Assembly (NCBI GenBank): GCA_002339805.1
Contig: DDKW01000021.1
Span: forward strand, 1-16,294
DNA from: Dehalococcoidia bacterium UBA2588
GTDB lineage: Bacteria > Chloroflexota > Dehalococcoidia > Lucifugimonadales > UBA3495
Direction: 5' to 3'
DNA: 16,294 nucleotides
Made by a program: the position numbers and the translations under genes. Under the pieces are notes generated by a model, which worked only from the letters and a program-made list of their open reading frames with translations, searched no databases and was not told where the DNA came from. This document shows, one piece after another, positions 6,784 through 15,079 of the stretch (its first letter is position 1; the number at the start of each line of letters is the position of its first letter).

Positions 6784-8964
6784 ATGTTAGGTTCATTGAA
6801 TAATACAGTCTCTAATGTAAATAGATTAGTATCTGTTTTTAATATGCGTAAAATTGTCATTGGGATCATTGCGATTGCTCTAATGGCTGCCGGAATACTG
6901 TTTGTAACTCCAGTTCAAAACGTGTTTGTTAATACACTGGGGCTACTGTGGTTGTATGTGGGCGTATGGATTTTATCATTGGGCTTGGGCTTGAGACTTA
7001 GCCCAAGAACTGTTTGGAAATTTCGAAAAATATGGCTGTTCAGTTTAATGTTTTTTGGAGGATTGTACATATTAGCCTCCTTGTGGCAGTCGACTTATCA
7101 TAATAACGAATCCTACATCACCTTTTTCGGGGGATGGATTATAAAAATGGGTATGATAGATCCGTTATTGCGTCTGGGTATTTTGTGTAGTATCGCATTG
7201 GGTTTGCCCCTAGTTGTGAATTGGAAAAAGATGTTTAGGGTCTATTGCACAACAGGTATAACCGGCGTGAAAATGGCAATAGATCTAGTTAAATTGCTTT
7301 TAGCAGCCTTAGTTAAATTGTCGGGATATACGGTTAGAATAGGCAGTAACTTATCACATAGAGTTAACACTAGACTTAAGCCATCATCGAACACGTTTGA
7401 TGAGGTTACTACAGCACTTACACATAGCAACCAATTATCACGATCGATACCTCCGCAATCGAAAAAAAGTCCTGTCACTGCTCTGACCAAAAAGAATGCT
7501 AGAAAGCTTATAAATAAGACTGTTGCTCCGTCCACTTCGGCTATGATTGCTAAGAATGTAGTGGCAAATCAAAAGTCAGGATGGAATGCGCCTGATAGCA
7601 GCCTTTTAGCGCCACCCGAAGGGAAAACGACAACAATGGCTCCATTGGAAAAAATGAAAGAAGTGATCGAGCAAACATTGTTAGACCATGGAGTGCAAGT
7701 GCAGGTTAATGATATAAAAGCAGGTCCTAGAATAGTTCGATTTGGGTTAGTTCCTGGTTGGTCTCTTAAGTCTCCTGGAATGGATCCTAAAGAAAAAAAT
7801 AGAGTTAAAGTACAGAGTATTGTTAGTCGAGAAAAAGACTTAGCATTGGCTCTTCAAACCCCTTATATTCGCATCGAAGCTCCTGTACCAGGTGAACCTA
7901 TAATAGGGTTAGAAGTTCCTAATCCATCACCTGCTAAGGTGCCACTAAGTGCTGTTACGAATTCAGATGAGTTTATAAAAATGACACAAACGGGAGGATT
8001 GCCTATAGCTTTAGGGCAAGATACAGGTGGGCAACCGGTGTCTTTAGATTTATCAACGCTGCCACACCTTTTGATTGCTGGATCGACTGGTAGTGGAAAG
8101 AGTGTGTGTATTAATTCTTTAATTGCTTCTTTACTTTTGACCCAAGGTCCAGATAAATTGAGAATGTTGATGATAGACCCCAAGCGGGTAGAGTTGACTC
8201 CTTTTAATGGACTGCCACATTTAGTCAAACCAGTGATTGTCGATACAGATGAAGTATCAGGGGGGCTAAAAGGGTTGATGAGAGAAATGTTTCGAAGGTA
8301 CAGATTGATGGAAGACGCTGGGAGTAGAAATATTGCTGCTTTTAACAAAAAAACTAGACCCCAAGAACAATTGCCGTATTTGGTATTGGTAGTGGACGAG
8401 CTCGCTGATCTTATGATGTCAGCATCAGGAGATGTTGAACATAATTTAGTTAGGCTTGCTCAATTGGGTAGGGCGACTGGAATTCACTTGGTTTTGGCAA
8501 CTCAGCGACCCTCGGTACAAGTGGTAACGGGGTTATTGAAAGCTAACATACCTGGTAGAGTGGCGTTCGCGGTTGCTTCTAATGTAGATTCCAGAGTTAT
8601 TCTTGACACTGTCGGTGCTGAAAAATTGCTGGGACAGGGAGACATGTTGCTTCTTAGTAATTCCTCCCCCAAACCCAAAAGAGTACAAGGGACATTGGTT
8701 AAAGATAGTGAAATTAATGCTATGGTCAAGTATTGGGCTAATCAGGATGGGCCTGAGTTATTACCTTTGCCCATGGACTTTTCAGATGATGATGATGAGG
8801 ACACCATTGATGACAAAATCTTGGACGAGTCTAGGAAATTAGCCATTCGATACCCCAGCTTGAGCAGGTCTCATTTGGAACGACAACTCCGTATAGGTGC
8901 TACTAAAGCTGGTCGAATCATTAATATACTAGAAGAAGAGGGATTGGTTAATATGAGTTTCTGA
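6784..8964 (+). CDS. ftsK: FtsK/SpoIIIE-family DNA translocase
   Basis: The 726-residue ATP-driven pump moves chromosomal DNA through the closing septum. Hydrophobic segments at about 24-42, 52-70, 84-100 and 128-146 anchor it in the membrane. A basic, Ser/Thr/Lys-rich linker (about 190-285) leads to the motor, with Walker A GSTGSGKS (433-440), Walker B LVLVVDEL (533-540) and ATQRPS (572-577). An acidic stretch (668-678) precedes the C-terminal winged-helix gamma domain (about 678-726), which in the family recognises the sequences that set the direction of pumping. The linker is short compared with E. coli FtsK and similar to SpoIIIE. The ATG at 6784 has no clear ribosome-binding site; another in-frame ATG lies at residue 21. 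Confidence 0.95.
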   Translation: MLGSLNNTVSNVNRLVSVFNMRKIVIGIIAIALMAAGILFVTPVQNVFVNTLGLLWLYVGVWILSLGLGLRLSPRTVWKFRKIWLFSLMFFGGLYILASLWQSTYHNNESYITFFGGWIIKMGMIDPLLRLGILCSIALGLPLVVNWKKMFRVYCTTGITGVKMAIDLVKLLLAALVKLSGYTVRIGSNLSHRVNTRLKPSSNTFDEVTTALTHSNQLSRSIPPQSKKSPVTALTKKNARKLINKTVAPSTSAMIAKNVVANQKSGWNAPDSSLLAPPEGKTTTMAPLEKMKEVIEQTLLDHGVQVQVNDIKAGPRIVRFGLVPGWSLKSPGMDPKEKNRVKVQSIVSREKDLALALQTPYIRIEAPVPGEPIIGLEVPNPSPAKVPLSAVTNSDEFIKMTQTGGLPIALGQDTGGQPVSLDLSTLPHLLIAGSTGSGKSVCINSLIASLLLTQGPDKLRMLMIDPKRVELTPFNGLPHLVKPVIVDTDEVSGGLKGLMREMFRRYRLMEDAGSRNIAAFNKKTRPQEQLPYLVLVVDELADLMMSASGDVEHNLVRLAQLGRATGIHLVLATQRPSVQVVTGLLKANIPGRVAFAVASNVDSRVILDTVGAEKLLGQGDMLLLSNSSPKPKRVQGTLVKDSEINAMVKYWANQDGPELLPLPMDFSDDDDEDTIDDKILDESRKLAIRYPSLSRSHLERQLRIGATKAGRIINILEEEGLVNMSF

Positions 8965-8995
8965 GCCCTGATGTTCATGACTTATAATAGCCTAT

Positions 8996-9634
8996 ATGTT
9001 AATCGACCTGCATAACCATAGTTTTCCCAAATCTGATGATAGTGTGCTAAGCATAGATACATTATTAGATTTATATAAACAGACTCAAGTGGATGCCGTG
9101 TGCCTGACAGAACACGATACTTTCTGGACCACAGAAGAGACGAAAGTTCTGAGTGAACGACATGGATTGCTCGTTATCCCAGGTGTTGAAATTAATACTG
9201 ACAACGGTCATGTTATCGTGTTTGGGCTTGAAGAATATATTTTTGGAATGCACAAAATAGATTTTTTAACTGATTGCGTTGAGAAAGTGGGAGGAGCAAT
9301 GATTGCTGCGCATCCGTATCGTAGAAGATTTATGAAAGGAATGGATCAGACGCTGTTGGACCACAGAATTACTGAGGCACAGAGTGATCCTTTGTTTAAA
9401 TACTGCGATGCCATTGAAGGTATGAATGGTAGGGGGACAATCGAAGAGAATGAGTTCTCTGTTAGTTTGGCCGAAACTTTAGGCTTGCCCATCACAGCCG
9501 GGAGTGATGCGCATAGTCCTTTGGATATTGGTAAATGTTGCACAGAAGTAGAGTCTGAAGTGGAATCTGTACACGATCTTATCGGCGTATTAAAACGAGG
9601 TGATGTTAAGCCTGTGATTCTAAGATCATTTTAA
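8996..9634 (+). CDS. PHP-domain metal-dependent phosphoesterase
   Basis: The 212-residue protein is a single PHP domain. Metal-binding motifs in order are H6-x-H8 (DLHNHS), E39-H40-D41 (TEHD), E65 (PGVEI), H72, H106 (AAHP) and D171/H173 (GSDAHS). The family includes TrpH-like 5'-nucleotidases/3'-5' exonucleases and histidinol-phosphatase relatives, so a phosphodiesterase or phosphatase acting on nucleotides is likely, but the substrate cannot be told. It begins 31 bp after ftsK and is probably co-transcribed with it. Its stop overlaps the stop of holA from the other strand. Confidence 0.9.
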   Translation: MLIDLHNHSFPKSDDSVLSIDTLLDLYKQTQVDAVCLTEHDTFWTTEETKVLSERHGLLVIPGVEINTDNGHVIVFGLEEYIFGMHKIDFLTDCVEKVGGAMIAAHPYRRRFMKGMDQTLLDHRITEAQSDPLFKYCDAIEGMNGRGTIEENEFSVSLAETLGLPITAGSDAHSPLDIGKCCTEVESEVESVHDLIGVLKRGDVKPVILRSF

Positions 9635-10572
9635 ATTACTTGGTTCAGGAAAATATCTAGAGCGATCTTATCATCCATAGTACCGCTTTTGATATTGAGG
9701 TCAGTTTGCACTAGTTGCTCGAACATAAATAAAATTTTTTCGTTAGATGCTTGATTGCTTTGGGCTGTAATTTTATCGATTACATAATTTGAAGTTATTC
9801 CTAATTTATTTTTTAGTTCAGAATTAGGAAAGCCAGATCCGGATAAAGACTTCATTGTAGCAATTAACCTTAATTGTCGACCTATAAGTCGTAATATACT
9901 GCTGGTATCATGGCCGTCGCTGAGGAGGCCATTGATATTGTGATATGCGATTCCCCGTTTCTTTTCTATAATCGCATCTATAGTGCTGAATACATTGATG
10001 TCTTGGTTTGAATAGACTAATTCTTTAACTTCTAAGTCTGTTATTTGGTTGCCTTGTGTATAGAGACTGAGTTTTTCTAACTCATTATCAATGTTCCATA
10101 GATTAGTGCCTACGTGATTGCCAAGAGCTCCTATCCCAGCCGGACTTATAGATAATTGTTTATACGATGCACGCTCTTTTATCCATTGGTTCAGTTCTCT
10201 GTTATTTCGGGGTCCTTGTAACTTTTGTACTACTAAATGTTCTGAAGCATCTTTGGTAAGGTTGGGACTAATTTTGTCAGACTTTTCCTTTATTATAAGT
10301 AAAGTGGACTTAGGTAGGTTTTCAAGATGTTTAAGTATTGAAATGCCAAGAGTAGTGTTGCTCTTTATCACATCATCTAGAATTATCATCCTTATGGGGT
10401 CCATGAACGGTAATGCATTTATCACTTGTTGAAAGCTGGATATGTCGAAGTTGGACGAATCAAAATTTGTTGTGTTCCCTTCCAGAAGGTTCCCGGCTTC
10501 ATAGTCAGACTCTATTCGCTTTGCTTCCTGATATACAAGAAAATCATTTCCGTAAATTAAGAAACTAGGCAT
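9631..10572 (-). CDS. holA: DNA polymerase III, delta subunit (clamp loader)
   Basis: The 313-residue protein fits HolA. It opens with FLIYGNDFLVYQEAKRIE (the N-terminal AAA+-like domain without a Walker A, as usual for delta). A middle segment carries PFMDPIRMIILDD, and the C-terminal helical domain has NVFSTIDAIIEKK, SSILRLIGRQLRLI and DLNIKSGTMDDKIALDIFL. Delta opens the beta clamp for loading at primed sites. The start ATG is one base after the epimerase stop and lacks a good ribosome-binding site, so translation is probably coupled. It is the last gene of an otherwise catabolic operon. Confidence 0.88.
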   Translation of the reverse strand: MPSFLIYGNDFLVYQEAKRIESDYEAGNLLEGNTTNFDSSNFDISSFQQVINALPFMDPIRMIILDDVIKSNTTLGISILKHLENLPKSTLLIIKEKSDKISPNLTKDASEHLVVQKLQGPRNNRELNQWIKERASYKQLSISPAGIGALGNHVGTNLWNIDNELEKLSLYTQGNQITDLEVKELVYSNQDINVFSTIDAIIEKKRGIAYHNINGLLSDGHDTSSILRLIGRQLRLIATMKSLSGSGFPNSELKNKLGITSNYVIDKITAQSNQASNEKILFMFEQLVQTDLNIKSGTMDDKIALDIFLNQVI

Positions 10573-10573
10573 A

Positions 10574-10999
10574 TTAGTCTGCAGAGGAGTCAGATTCTAC
10601 TAATTCTGTCAGGACACCGAACACCGATTTTGGATGTATGAATGCAATTGTACCGGATAGTCCTTCCCTAGGGTGTTGGTCGATAAGGTCTATGTTTAGT
10701 TCTTTTAATACTTCTAGTTTGTCAGAAATCGAATCGACGTTGAAAGCGAGATGATGCAACCCCTCACCTTTGTTTTTAAGAAACTTTCCTACTGGCGAAT
10801 CTGGACTAGTAGGCTCCAATAGCTCAATGCGTGTTTCCCCTACAGCTATCAGTGTTGCTTTTACCTGCTGGTCGGTGATTACGGACACAATTGGTTTAGG
10901 TACTCCGAATACAGTTGTGAAGAATTCTATGCTCCGGTCAATATTTTTTACAGCAATCCCTACATGGTCTATGTTATTGATGTCACATTTACTTAACAT
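10574..10999 (-). CDS. mce: Methylmalonyl-CoA epimerase (VOC fold)
   Basis: The 141-residue protein interconverts (2R)- and (2S)-methylmalonyl-CoA, feeding the stereoisomer the mutase needs. Two glyoxalase/VOC modules are visible. The metal-binding positions are the His in IDHVGIAV near the start, the His in GLHHLAF in the middle and the Glu in LTELVE near the end. I placed the start at ATG 10997-10999, which has AGGA nine bases upstream. A GTG at 11003-11005 would add two residues but sits too close to that site. It lies 18 bp after the acyl-CoA dehydrogenase. The mutase genes in this window make epimerase much more likely than another VOC enzyme. Confidence 0.92.
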   Translation of the reverse strand: MLSKCDINNIDHVGIAVKNIDRSIEFFTTVFGVPKPIVSVITDQQVKATLIAVGETRIELLEPTSPDSPVGKFLKNKGEGLHHLAFNVDSISDKLEVLKELNIDLIDQHPREGLSGTIAFIHPKSVFGVLTELVESDSSAD

Positions 11000-11017
11000 A
11001 ATCACTTGTCCTGAGTT

Positions 11018-12160
11018 TTATTGGTATTGTTGTAAGGTTTGCCTGGCTACTATCAATCTTTGAATTTCTGAAGTACCTTCGTAAATAGTTGTCACTCTAG
11101 CATCTCTAAAGATCCTTTCTATGTTTGTATCTTTAAAATAACCTGTTCCTCCATGGATTTGCAAAGATTTGTTTGTGACATCAATACACATTTCAGAAGC
11201 GACTAATTTGGCGATAGAAGCTTCGTTAGAAAATGACATCTTAGAGTCTTTTAGTGTGGCTGCATCCATTGTTACAATCCGGGCCGAATGGACCGCTGCA
11301 GCCATGTCAGCTATCATGAATTGGATAGCTTGATGTTGAGTTATGGACTTGCCGAAAGTTTTTCGAGTCTGAGCGTAATTGATAGCTAAATCTAGTGCTC
11401 CTTGTCCTATTCCAACACATTGTGCAGCTATAGATATTCTACTCGAATCTAGAATAGTCATGGCATTCTTGAATCCAGACCCCTCATCTCCTAACCGATT
11501 TTCCACCGGTACTTTTGCATTATTAAATATTACTTCAGAAGCTGTTGAAGATCGCATGCCAAGTTTCCCTTTGAGCGGACTGACGGTAATACCGTCAGTG
11601 TCAGTTTCCACGATAAATGCAGTAATACTTTTATAATCTGCTGATTTGTCTAGTTTTGCATAAACTATCATATAATCTGAGACATCGGCATTAGTGATAA
11701 ACATTTTACTGCCGTTCAATACATAATCGTCTCCGTCTCGAGTTGCTGTGGTGTTAATATTTGCTGCATCTGATCCCCCTCCTGGCTCTGTAAGTGCCCA
11801 TGCCCCGATTGATTTGCCTGATGCCATTCGCTTTAAATATTTATGTTTTTGAGAAGGGTTGCCGAATTCATTTAAAGTGGCAGTACTTAATGATAAATGA
11901 GCGATTAAATTTACACTGGAAGAAGCGTCACCTCGGGCGACTTCTTCAATTGCGATGGCGGCCTGCCTGTAACCTGCCCCGCTACCTCCAAAATCAGAAT
12001 CTACGGTTATGCCCGTGAGACCGATTTCAGCCATTTTGTTAAAGGATTCATGCCAGAATTCTTCAGTCTTATCAGCTTGTAAAGCGTTTGGGATTAACTC
12101 TTGCAAAGCGAAATTGCGTACAGTGCTTTGAAGCATTTTTTCTTCTTCGGTGAGTATCAT
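11018..12160 (-). CDS. Acyl-CoA dehydrogenase
   Basis: The 380-residue flavoprotein introduces the 2,3-double bond into acyl-CoA, passing electrons to electron-transfer flavoprotein. The first family signature is ALTEPGGGSDAAN (122-134), followed by SKMFITNA (151-158). The second signature, QIHGGTGYF...ERIFRDAR, lies at 334-355. The catalytic base is E361 in IYEGTSEIQ, the position used in short- and medium-chain enzymes (isovaleryl-CoA dehydrogenases use a different site). AGGAGGG five bases before the ATG is a strong ribosome-binding site. It lies between mutase and epimerase genes, which suggests substrates whose breakdown yields propionyl- or methylmalonyl-CoA, but the chain length cannot be told. 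Confidence 0.95.
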   Translation of the reverse strand: MILTEEEKMLQSTVRNFALQELIPNALQADKTEEFWHESFNKMAEIGLTGITVDSDFGGSGAGYRQAAIAIEEVARGDASSSVNLIAHLSLSTATLNEFGNPSQKHKYLKRMASGKSIGAWALTEPGGGSDAANINTTATRDGDDYVLNGSKMFITNADVSDYMIVYAKLDKSADYKSITAFIVETDTDGITVSPLKGKLGMRSSTASEVIFNNAKVPVENRLGDEGSGFKNAMTILDSSRISIAAQCVGIGQGALDLAINYAQTRKTFGKSITQHQAIQFMIADMAAAVHSARIVTMDAATLKDSKMSFSNEASIAKLVASEMCIDVTNKSLQIHGGTGYFKDTNIERIFRDARVTTIYEGTSEIQRLIVARQTLQQYQ

Positions 12161-12196
12161 GAGACCCTCCTATGTGCTGTGACCGTATTATATTTT

Positions 12197-13843
12197 CTAA
12201 AAAGCATTGTTAGAATCATATTCTCCAAATACTTCTCTTAATACAGAAGATATTTCTCCTGTGGTACAAAAATTTTCTGCACATTCAATTATAACTGGAA
12301 TTAAGTTATCCGTGCCTTGCGCTGTCTGTTTTAATTTGTTCAAAGATTGCGTGACATTGCTTTTGTTGCGATTCGTTCTTAATTTTTGCAGTTTAAGAGT
12401 TTGAGATGCTTCTGCTGAACTATCGATTACTGTGGTGTCCACCCTCGAAGGGTTGGGGTCGTTGAATTCGTTGACTCCCACTACTATACGGTCTTTATTC
12501 TCTACTTCTGTTTGGTGTTTGTAAGCTGATTCCCCGATTTCATTGGCTTGAAAACCTGTTTCGATAGCTGCTACAGCTCCGCCGATAGAATCTATTTTTT
12601 GTATATATTCGAATGCGCCTTGTTCTATTTCTTGAGTAAGAGTTTCTATGTAATAAGAACCTCCGAGTGGATCTACTACGTCCGCTATACCTGATTCATG
12701 GGCGATTATTTGCTGAGTTCGTAGTGATAGTTGAACTGCATCTTCTGTAGGTAAACCTAATGCTTCATCTTTGGAATTGACATGCAGTGATTGGGTTCCT
12801 CCTAATATTGCTGATAGTGCCTGGATAGTGCATCTTACGACATTATTGTCAGGTTGTTGCGCGGTAAGGCTTACGCCTGCTGTTTGGGTATGGAACCTAA
12901 GTTTGAGCGATCTTTCATCTTTAGCCTTAAATCGATCTTTCATTATCTGCGCCCACAGTTTTCTTGCAGCTCTGAATTTAGCAACTTCTTCAAGTAGATT
13001 ATTTTGTGCGACAAAGAAGAATGAAATTCTAGGGGCAAAATCGTCTATTTTGAGACCTGAATTGATTGCTTGATTGATGTATTCGATCGCATTTGCAAAT
13101 GTAAATCCAAGTTCTTGAGTAGCACTAGCTCCAGCCTCACGCATGTGATATCCACTAATACTTATAGTGTTCCATTTGGGCAAGAATTGAGAGCAATAGG
13201 TGAATGAATCTACTACCAATCTCATGGATTCTTTTGGAGGAAATGAATAAGTACCTCTAGCTATATATTCTTTTAATATGTCATTTTGAATAGTCCCGCT
13301 GATCTCGCTAGGGCTAATTCCTTGTGATTTGGCGGTGGCGATATACATTGCTAGCATAATTGAAGCGGTGGCATTGATTGTCATAGAAGTACTGACCTGG
13401 TCCATCGGAATGCCATTGAAAAGTTCTTGCATGTCTAAAATACTGCAAATGGGAACACCTACTTTACCCACTTCTCCTTTTGCCAAAGAATCATCAGAGT
13501 CATAGCCGATTTGTGTTGGCAGGTCGAATGCAATTGACAGGCCTGTTTGCCCATTTTCAAGGAGGTATTTGAACCGTTCATTGGTTGCTTCTGGTGTTGA
13601 ATATCCTGAGTACTGACGCATGGTCCACAAACGCCCTCGGTACATATTTGGCTGTATGCCTCGTGTGAAAGGATACTCTCCAGGTAGTGGGAGTCGTGCA
13701 TCATCAATAGGATTTTCTTCTTCGCTATATACCGTATCAATGGGAAGCCCACTATCGGTCACGAAATCATTTTTCCTTTCTGAAAATTTATCAGTTAAAG
13801 GCTTGAGTATGTTTTGTTCCCATTGTTCTTTTTTTGAAGTCAC
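12197..13843 (-). CDS. mcmA1: Methylmalonyl-CoA mutase, large catalytic subunit
   Basis: The 548-residue chain is the TIM-barrel substrate domain without the B12 domain. Family motifs are TRGIQPNMYRGRLWTMRQY-SGYST (60-83), GLSIAFDLPTQ (101-111), ISGTIQNDILKEYIARGTYSFPP (181-203), SGYHMREAGA (230-239) and QSLHVNS (351-357). Y78, R208 and H233 appear to match the Tyr, Arg and His that bind and position methylmalonyl-CoA; isobutyryl-CoA mutases carry Phe and Gln at the first two. The start is GTG, the farthest upstream possible because an in-frame stop lies two codons before it. GGAG is 14 nt upstream, an unusually long spacing. Its B12 partner is encoded at 1448-1852. Confidence 0.95.
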   Translation of the reverse strand: MTSKKEQWEQNILKPLTDKFSERKNDFVTDSGLPIDTVYSEEENPIDDARLPLPGEYPFTRGIQPNMYRGRLWTMRQYSGYSTPEATNERFKYLLENGQTGLSIAFDLPTQIGYDSDDSLAKGEVGKVGVPICSILDMQELFNGIPMDQVSTSMTINATASIMLAMYIATAKSQGISPSEISGTIQNDILKEYIARGTYSFPPKESMRLVVDSFTYCSQFLPKWNTISISGYHMREAGASATQELGFTFANAIEYINQAINSGLKIDDFAPRISFFFVAQNNLLEEVAKFRAARKLWAQIMKDRFKAKDERSLKLRFHTQTAGVSLTAQQPDNNVVRCTIQALSAILGGTQSLHVNSKDEALGLPTEDAVQLSLRTQQIIAHESGIADVVDPLGGSYYIETLTQEIEQGAFEYIQKIDSIGGAVAAIETGFQANEIGESAYKHQTEVENKDRIVVGVNEFNDPNPSRVDTTVIDSSAEASQTLKLQKLRTNRNKSNVTQSLNKLKQTAQGTDNLIPVIIECAENFCTTGEISSVLREVFGEYDSNNAF

Positions 13844-13870
13844 TGGTCAGTTATGCGCTCCGGAATTAAA

Positions 13871-13898
13871 ATAATACGTACTATTTGGGTCATTGTAA
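13871..13898 (-). promoter_or_regulatory. Probable promoter of the mutase-holA operon
   Basis: On the minus strand TTACAA (13893-13898) and TATTAT (13871-13876) are 16 bp apart, about 28 bp before the GTG start of the mutase. It is back to back with the yvcK promoter in the 142-bp divergent gap. Confidence 0.4.
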
Positions 13899-13939
13899 CT
13901 TTAAAACGTTATTTTACTCAACGTGTGCTATAAAATTGA

Positions 13940-13969
13940 TTGACACTATTTTATTCATGCAAATATAAT
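13940..13969 (+). promoter_or_regulatory. Promoter of yvcK
   Basis: Perfect TTGACA (13940-13945) and perfect TATAAT (13964-13969) are separated by 18 bp. The -10 ends only 16 bp before the annotated ATG, so the transcript would have a leader of about 10 nt. Translation is then near-leaderless or begins at one of the ATGs a few codons in. Confidence 0.65.
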
Positions 13970-13985
13970 TCCGACGGGTAAAATT

Positions 13986-14978
13986 ATGCAGATGATGACA
14001 GGCTCTTCAAAAACCAAAGCAAAAAAAAACATTGTAGTAGTTGGTGGAGGCACAGGTAACCACACCACACTTACTGGACTTAGGCAAGAGAATTGTAATT
14101 TGACCGCTATTGTAACTATGACCGATAGTGGTGGTAGCTCTGGTCGATTAAGAGAAGAATTAGGCCATTTACCACCTGGAGATATTAGGCAATGTTTAAT
14201 GGCTTTGGCGTCTGATGATTCTCGAGGAACACTCATGAAACAGCTTTTCGATTATAGATTTGTTTCAGGAGATGGGCTGACCGGTCATAATTTCGGGAAC
14301 TTAATTTTAAGTGCTTTAACCGAGGTCACGGGAAACACTGTTACCTCAATAGAAGAAGCATCAAAATTACTAGGAGTTGAAGGTTCAGTCTTGCCAGTGA
14401 CTTTGACCCGCAGCACGCTGGTAGCAAGGCTTGAAGATGGTAGTTTCGTTACAGGGGAATCCAGTATTGATCTAAGGCGAGATAATTTGAATGTAGCTAT
14501 AGATTACATCGAATTGGAGCCTAAAGCGTATGTTTATCCTCCAGTGATAGACGCAATAAAAAAAGCTGATGTAATTGTATTGGGCCCTGGTGATATTTAC
14601 ACAAGCGTATTACCTAATCTTCTGGTAGATAGCGTGGCAGAGGCTATTAAAGAATCAAAAGCCCAGAAAATTCATGTTTGTAATTTGATGACTAAACCTG
14701 GTGAGTCGGATGGATTTAAAGCATCTACTTTTGCTAAACTGTTGGTGAATTACCTTGGTACGGAAGAAAAATTGGACTATTTGATAGTAAACAGCTCTCC
14801 ATTCGAGGAAAAGATTCTCGAACGATATGCCAGTGAAGGGCAATATCCTGTAGAACTTGATGCTAGTGTATGTGAGAAATGGGTCAAAACCATTCTGACT
14901 GAGCCTATTTTGGGAGCTGGAGTTAAATTCAGGCATGATCCGTTTGCTTTGGCTAAATCAATAATGAGTATTGTGTAA
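13986..14978 (+). CDS. yvcK: YvcK/GlmR-family UDP-sugar-binding regulator
   Basis: The 330-residue protein belongs to the CofD-like YvcK family. The nucleotide-binding loop is GGGTG (20-24), followed by TDSGGSSGRLREELG (46-60), PPGDIRQCL (63-71), GHNFGNL (100-106), GPGDIYTSVLPNLLV (200-214), CNLMTKPGESDGF (232-244) and a closing HDP (317-319). Family members in Bacillus and relatives bind UDP-GlcNAc, affect cell-wall growth on gluconeogenic carbon and are reported to stimulate GlmS. Here glmS follows on the same strand. After GGGTG the sequence reads NHTTLTGLR rather than the usual hydrophobic xxLLRGLK. ATGs at 13986, 13992 and 13995 compete as start, and none has a clear ribosome-binding site. 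Confidence 0.93.
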   Translation: MQMMTGSSKTKAKKNIVVVGGGTGNHTTLTGLRQENCNLTAIVTMTDSGGSSGRLREELGHLPPGDIRQCLMALASDDSRGTLMKQLFDYRFVSGDGLTGHNFGNLILSALTEVTGNTVTSIEEASKLLGVEGSVLPVTLTRSTLVARLEDGSFVTGESSIDLRRDNLNVAIDYIELEPKAYVYPPVIDAIKKADVIVLGPGDIYTSVLPNLLVDSVAEAIKESKAQKIHVCNLMTKPGESDGFKASTFAKLLVNYLGTEEKLDYLIVNSSPFEEKILERYASEGQYPVELDASVCEKWVKTILTEPILGAGVKFRHDPFALAKSIMSIV

Positions 14979-14986
14979 ATTTAAGT

Positions 14987-14996
14987 AAGCTTACAA
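14987..14996. repeat. 10-bp palindrome GTAAGCTTAC between yvcK and glmS
   Basis: A perfect 10-bp palindrome lies just after the yvcK stop. No T-run follows it, so it is not a convincing intrinsic terminator. It is short enough to be chance. Confidence 0.3.
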
Positions 14997-15079
14997 CTCT
15001 CATAAACTAGCATCTATATAACTGCTAAGAACTCCCTATTGTAGTAGAATCCTTTGTAAATGATTATGTTGAGTGAGAT

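Noticed and set aside
7863..8348. 161-codon open frame antisense to the ftsK motor domain
   Set aside because: It lies wholly inside a strongly supported gene, has no recognisable protein content and no convincing ribosome-binding site. Long antisense frames are expected opposite conserved coding DNA.
15000..15079. glmS ribozyme/riboswitch upstream of glmS
   Set aside because: The gap is only about 100 bp, shows none of the expected conserved core, and the class is essentially Firmicutes-specific.
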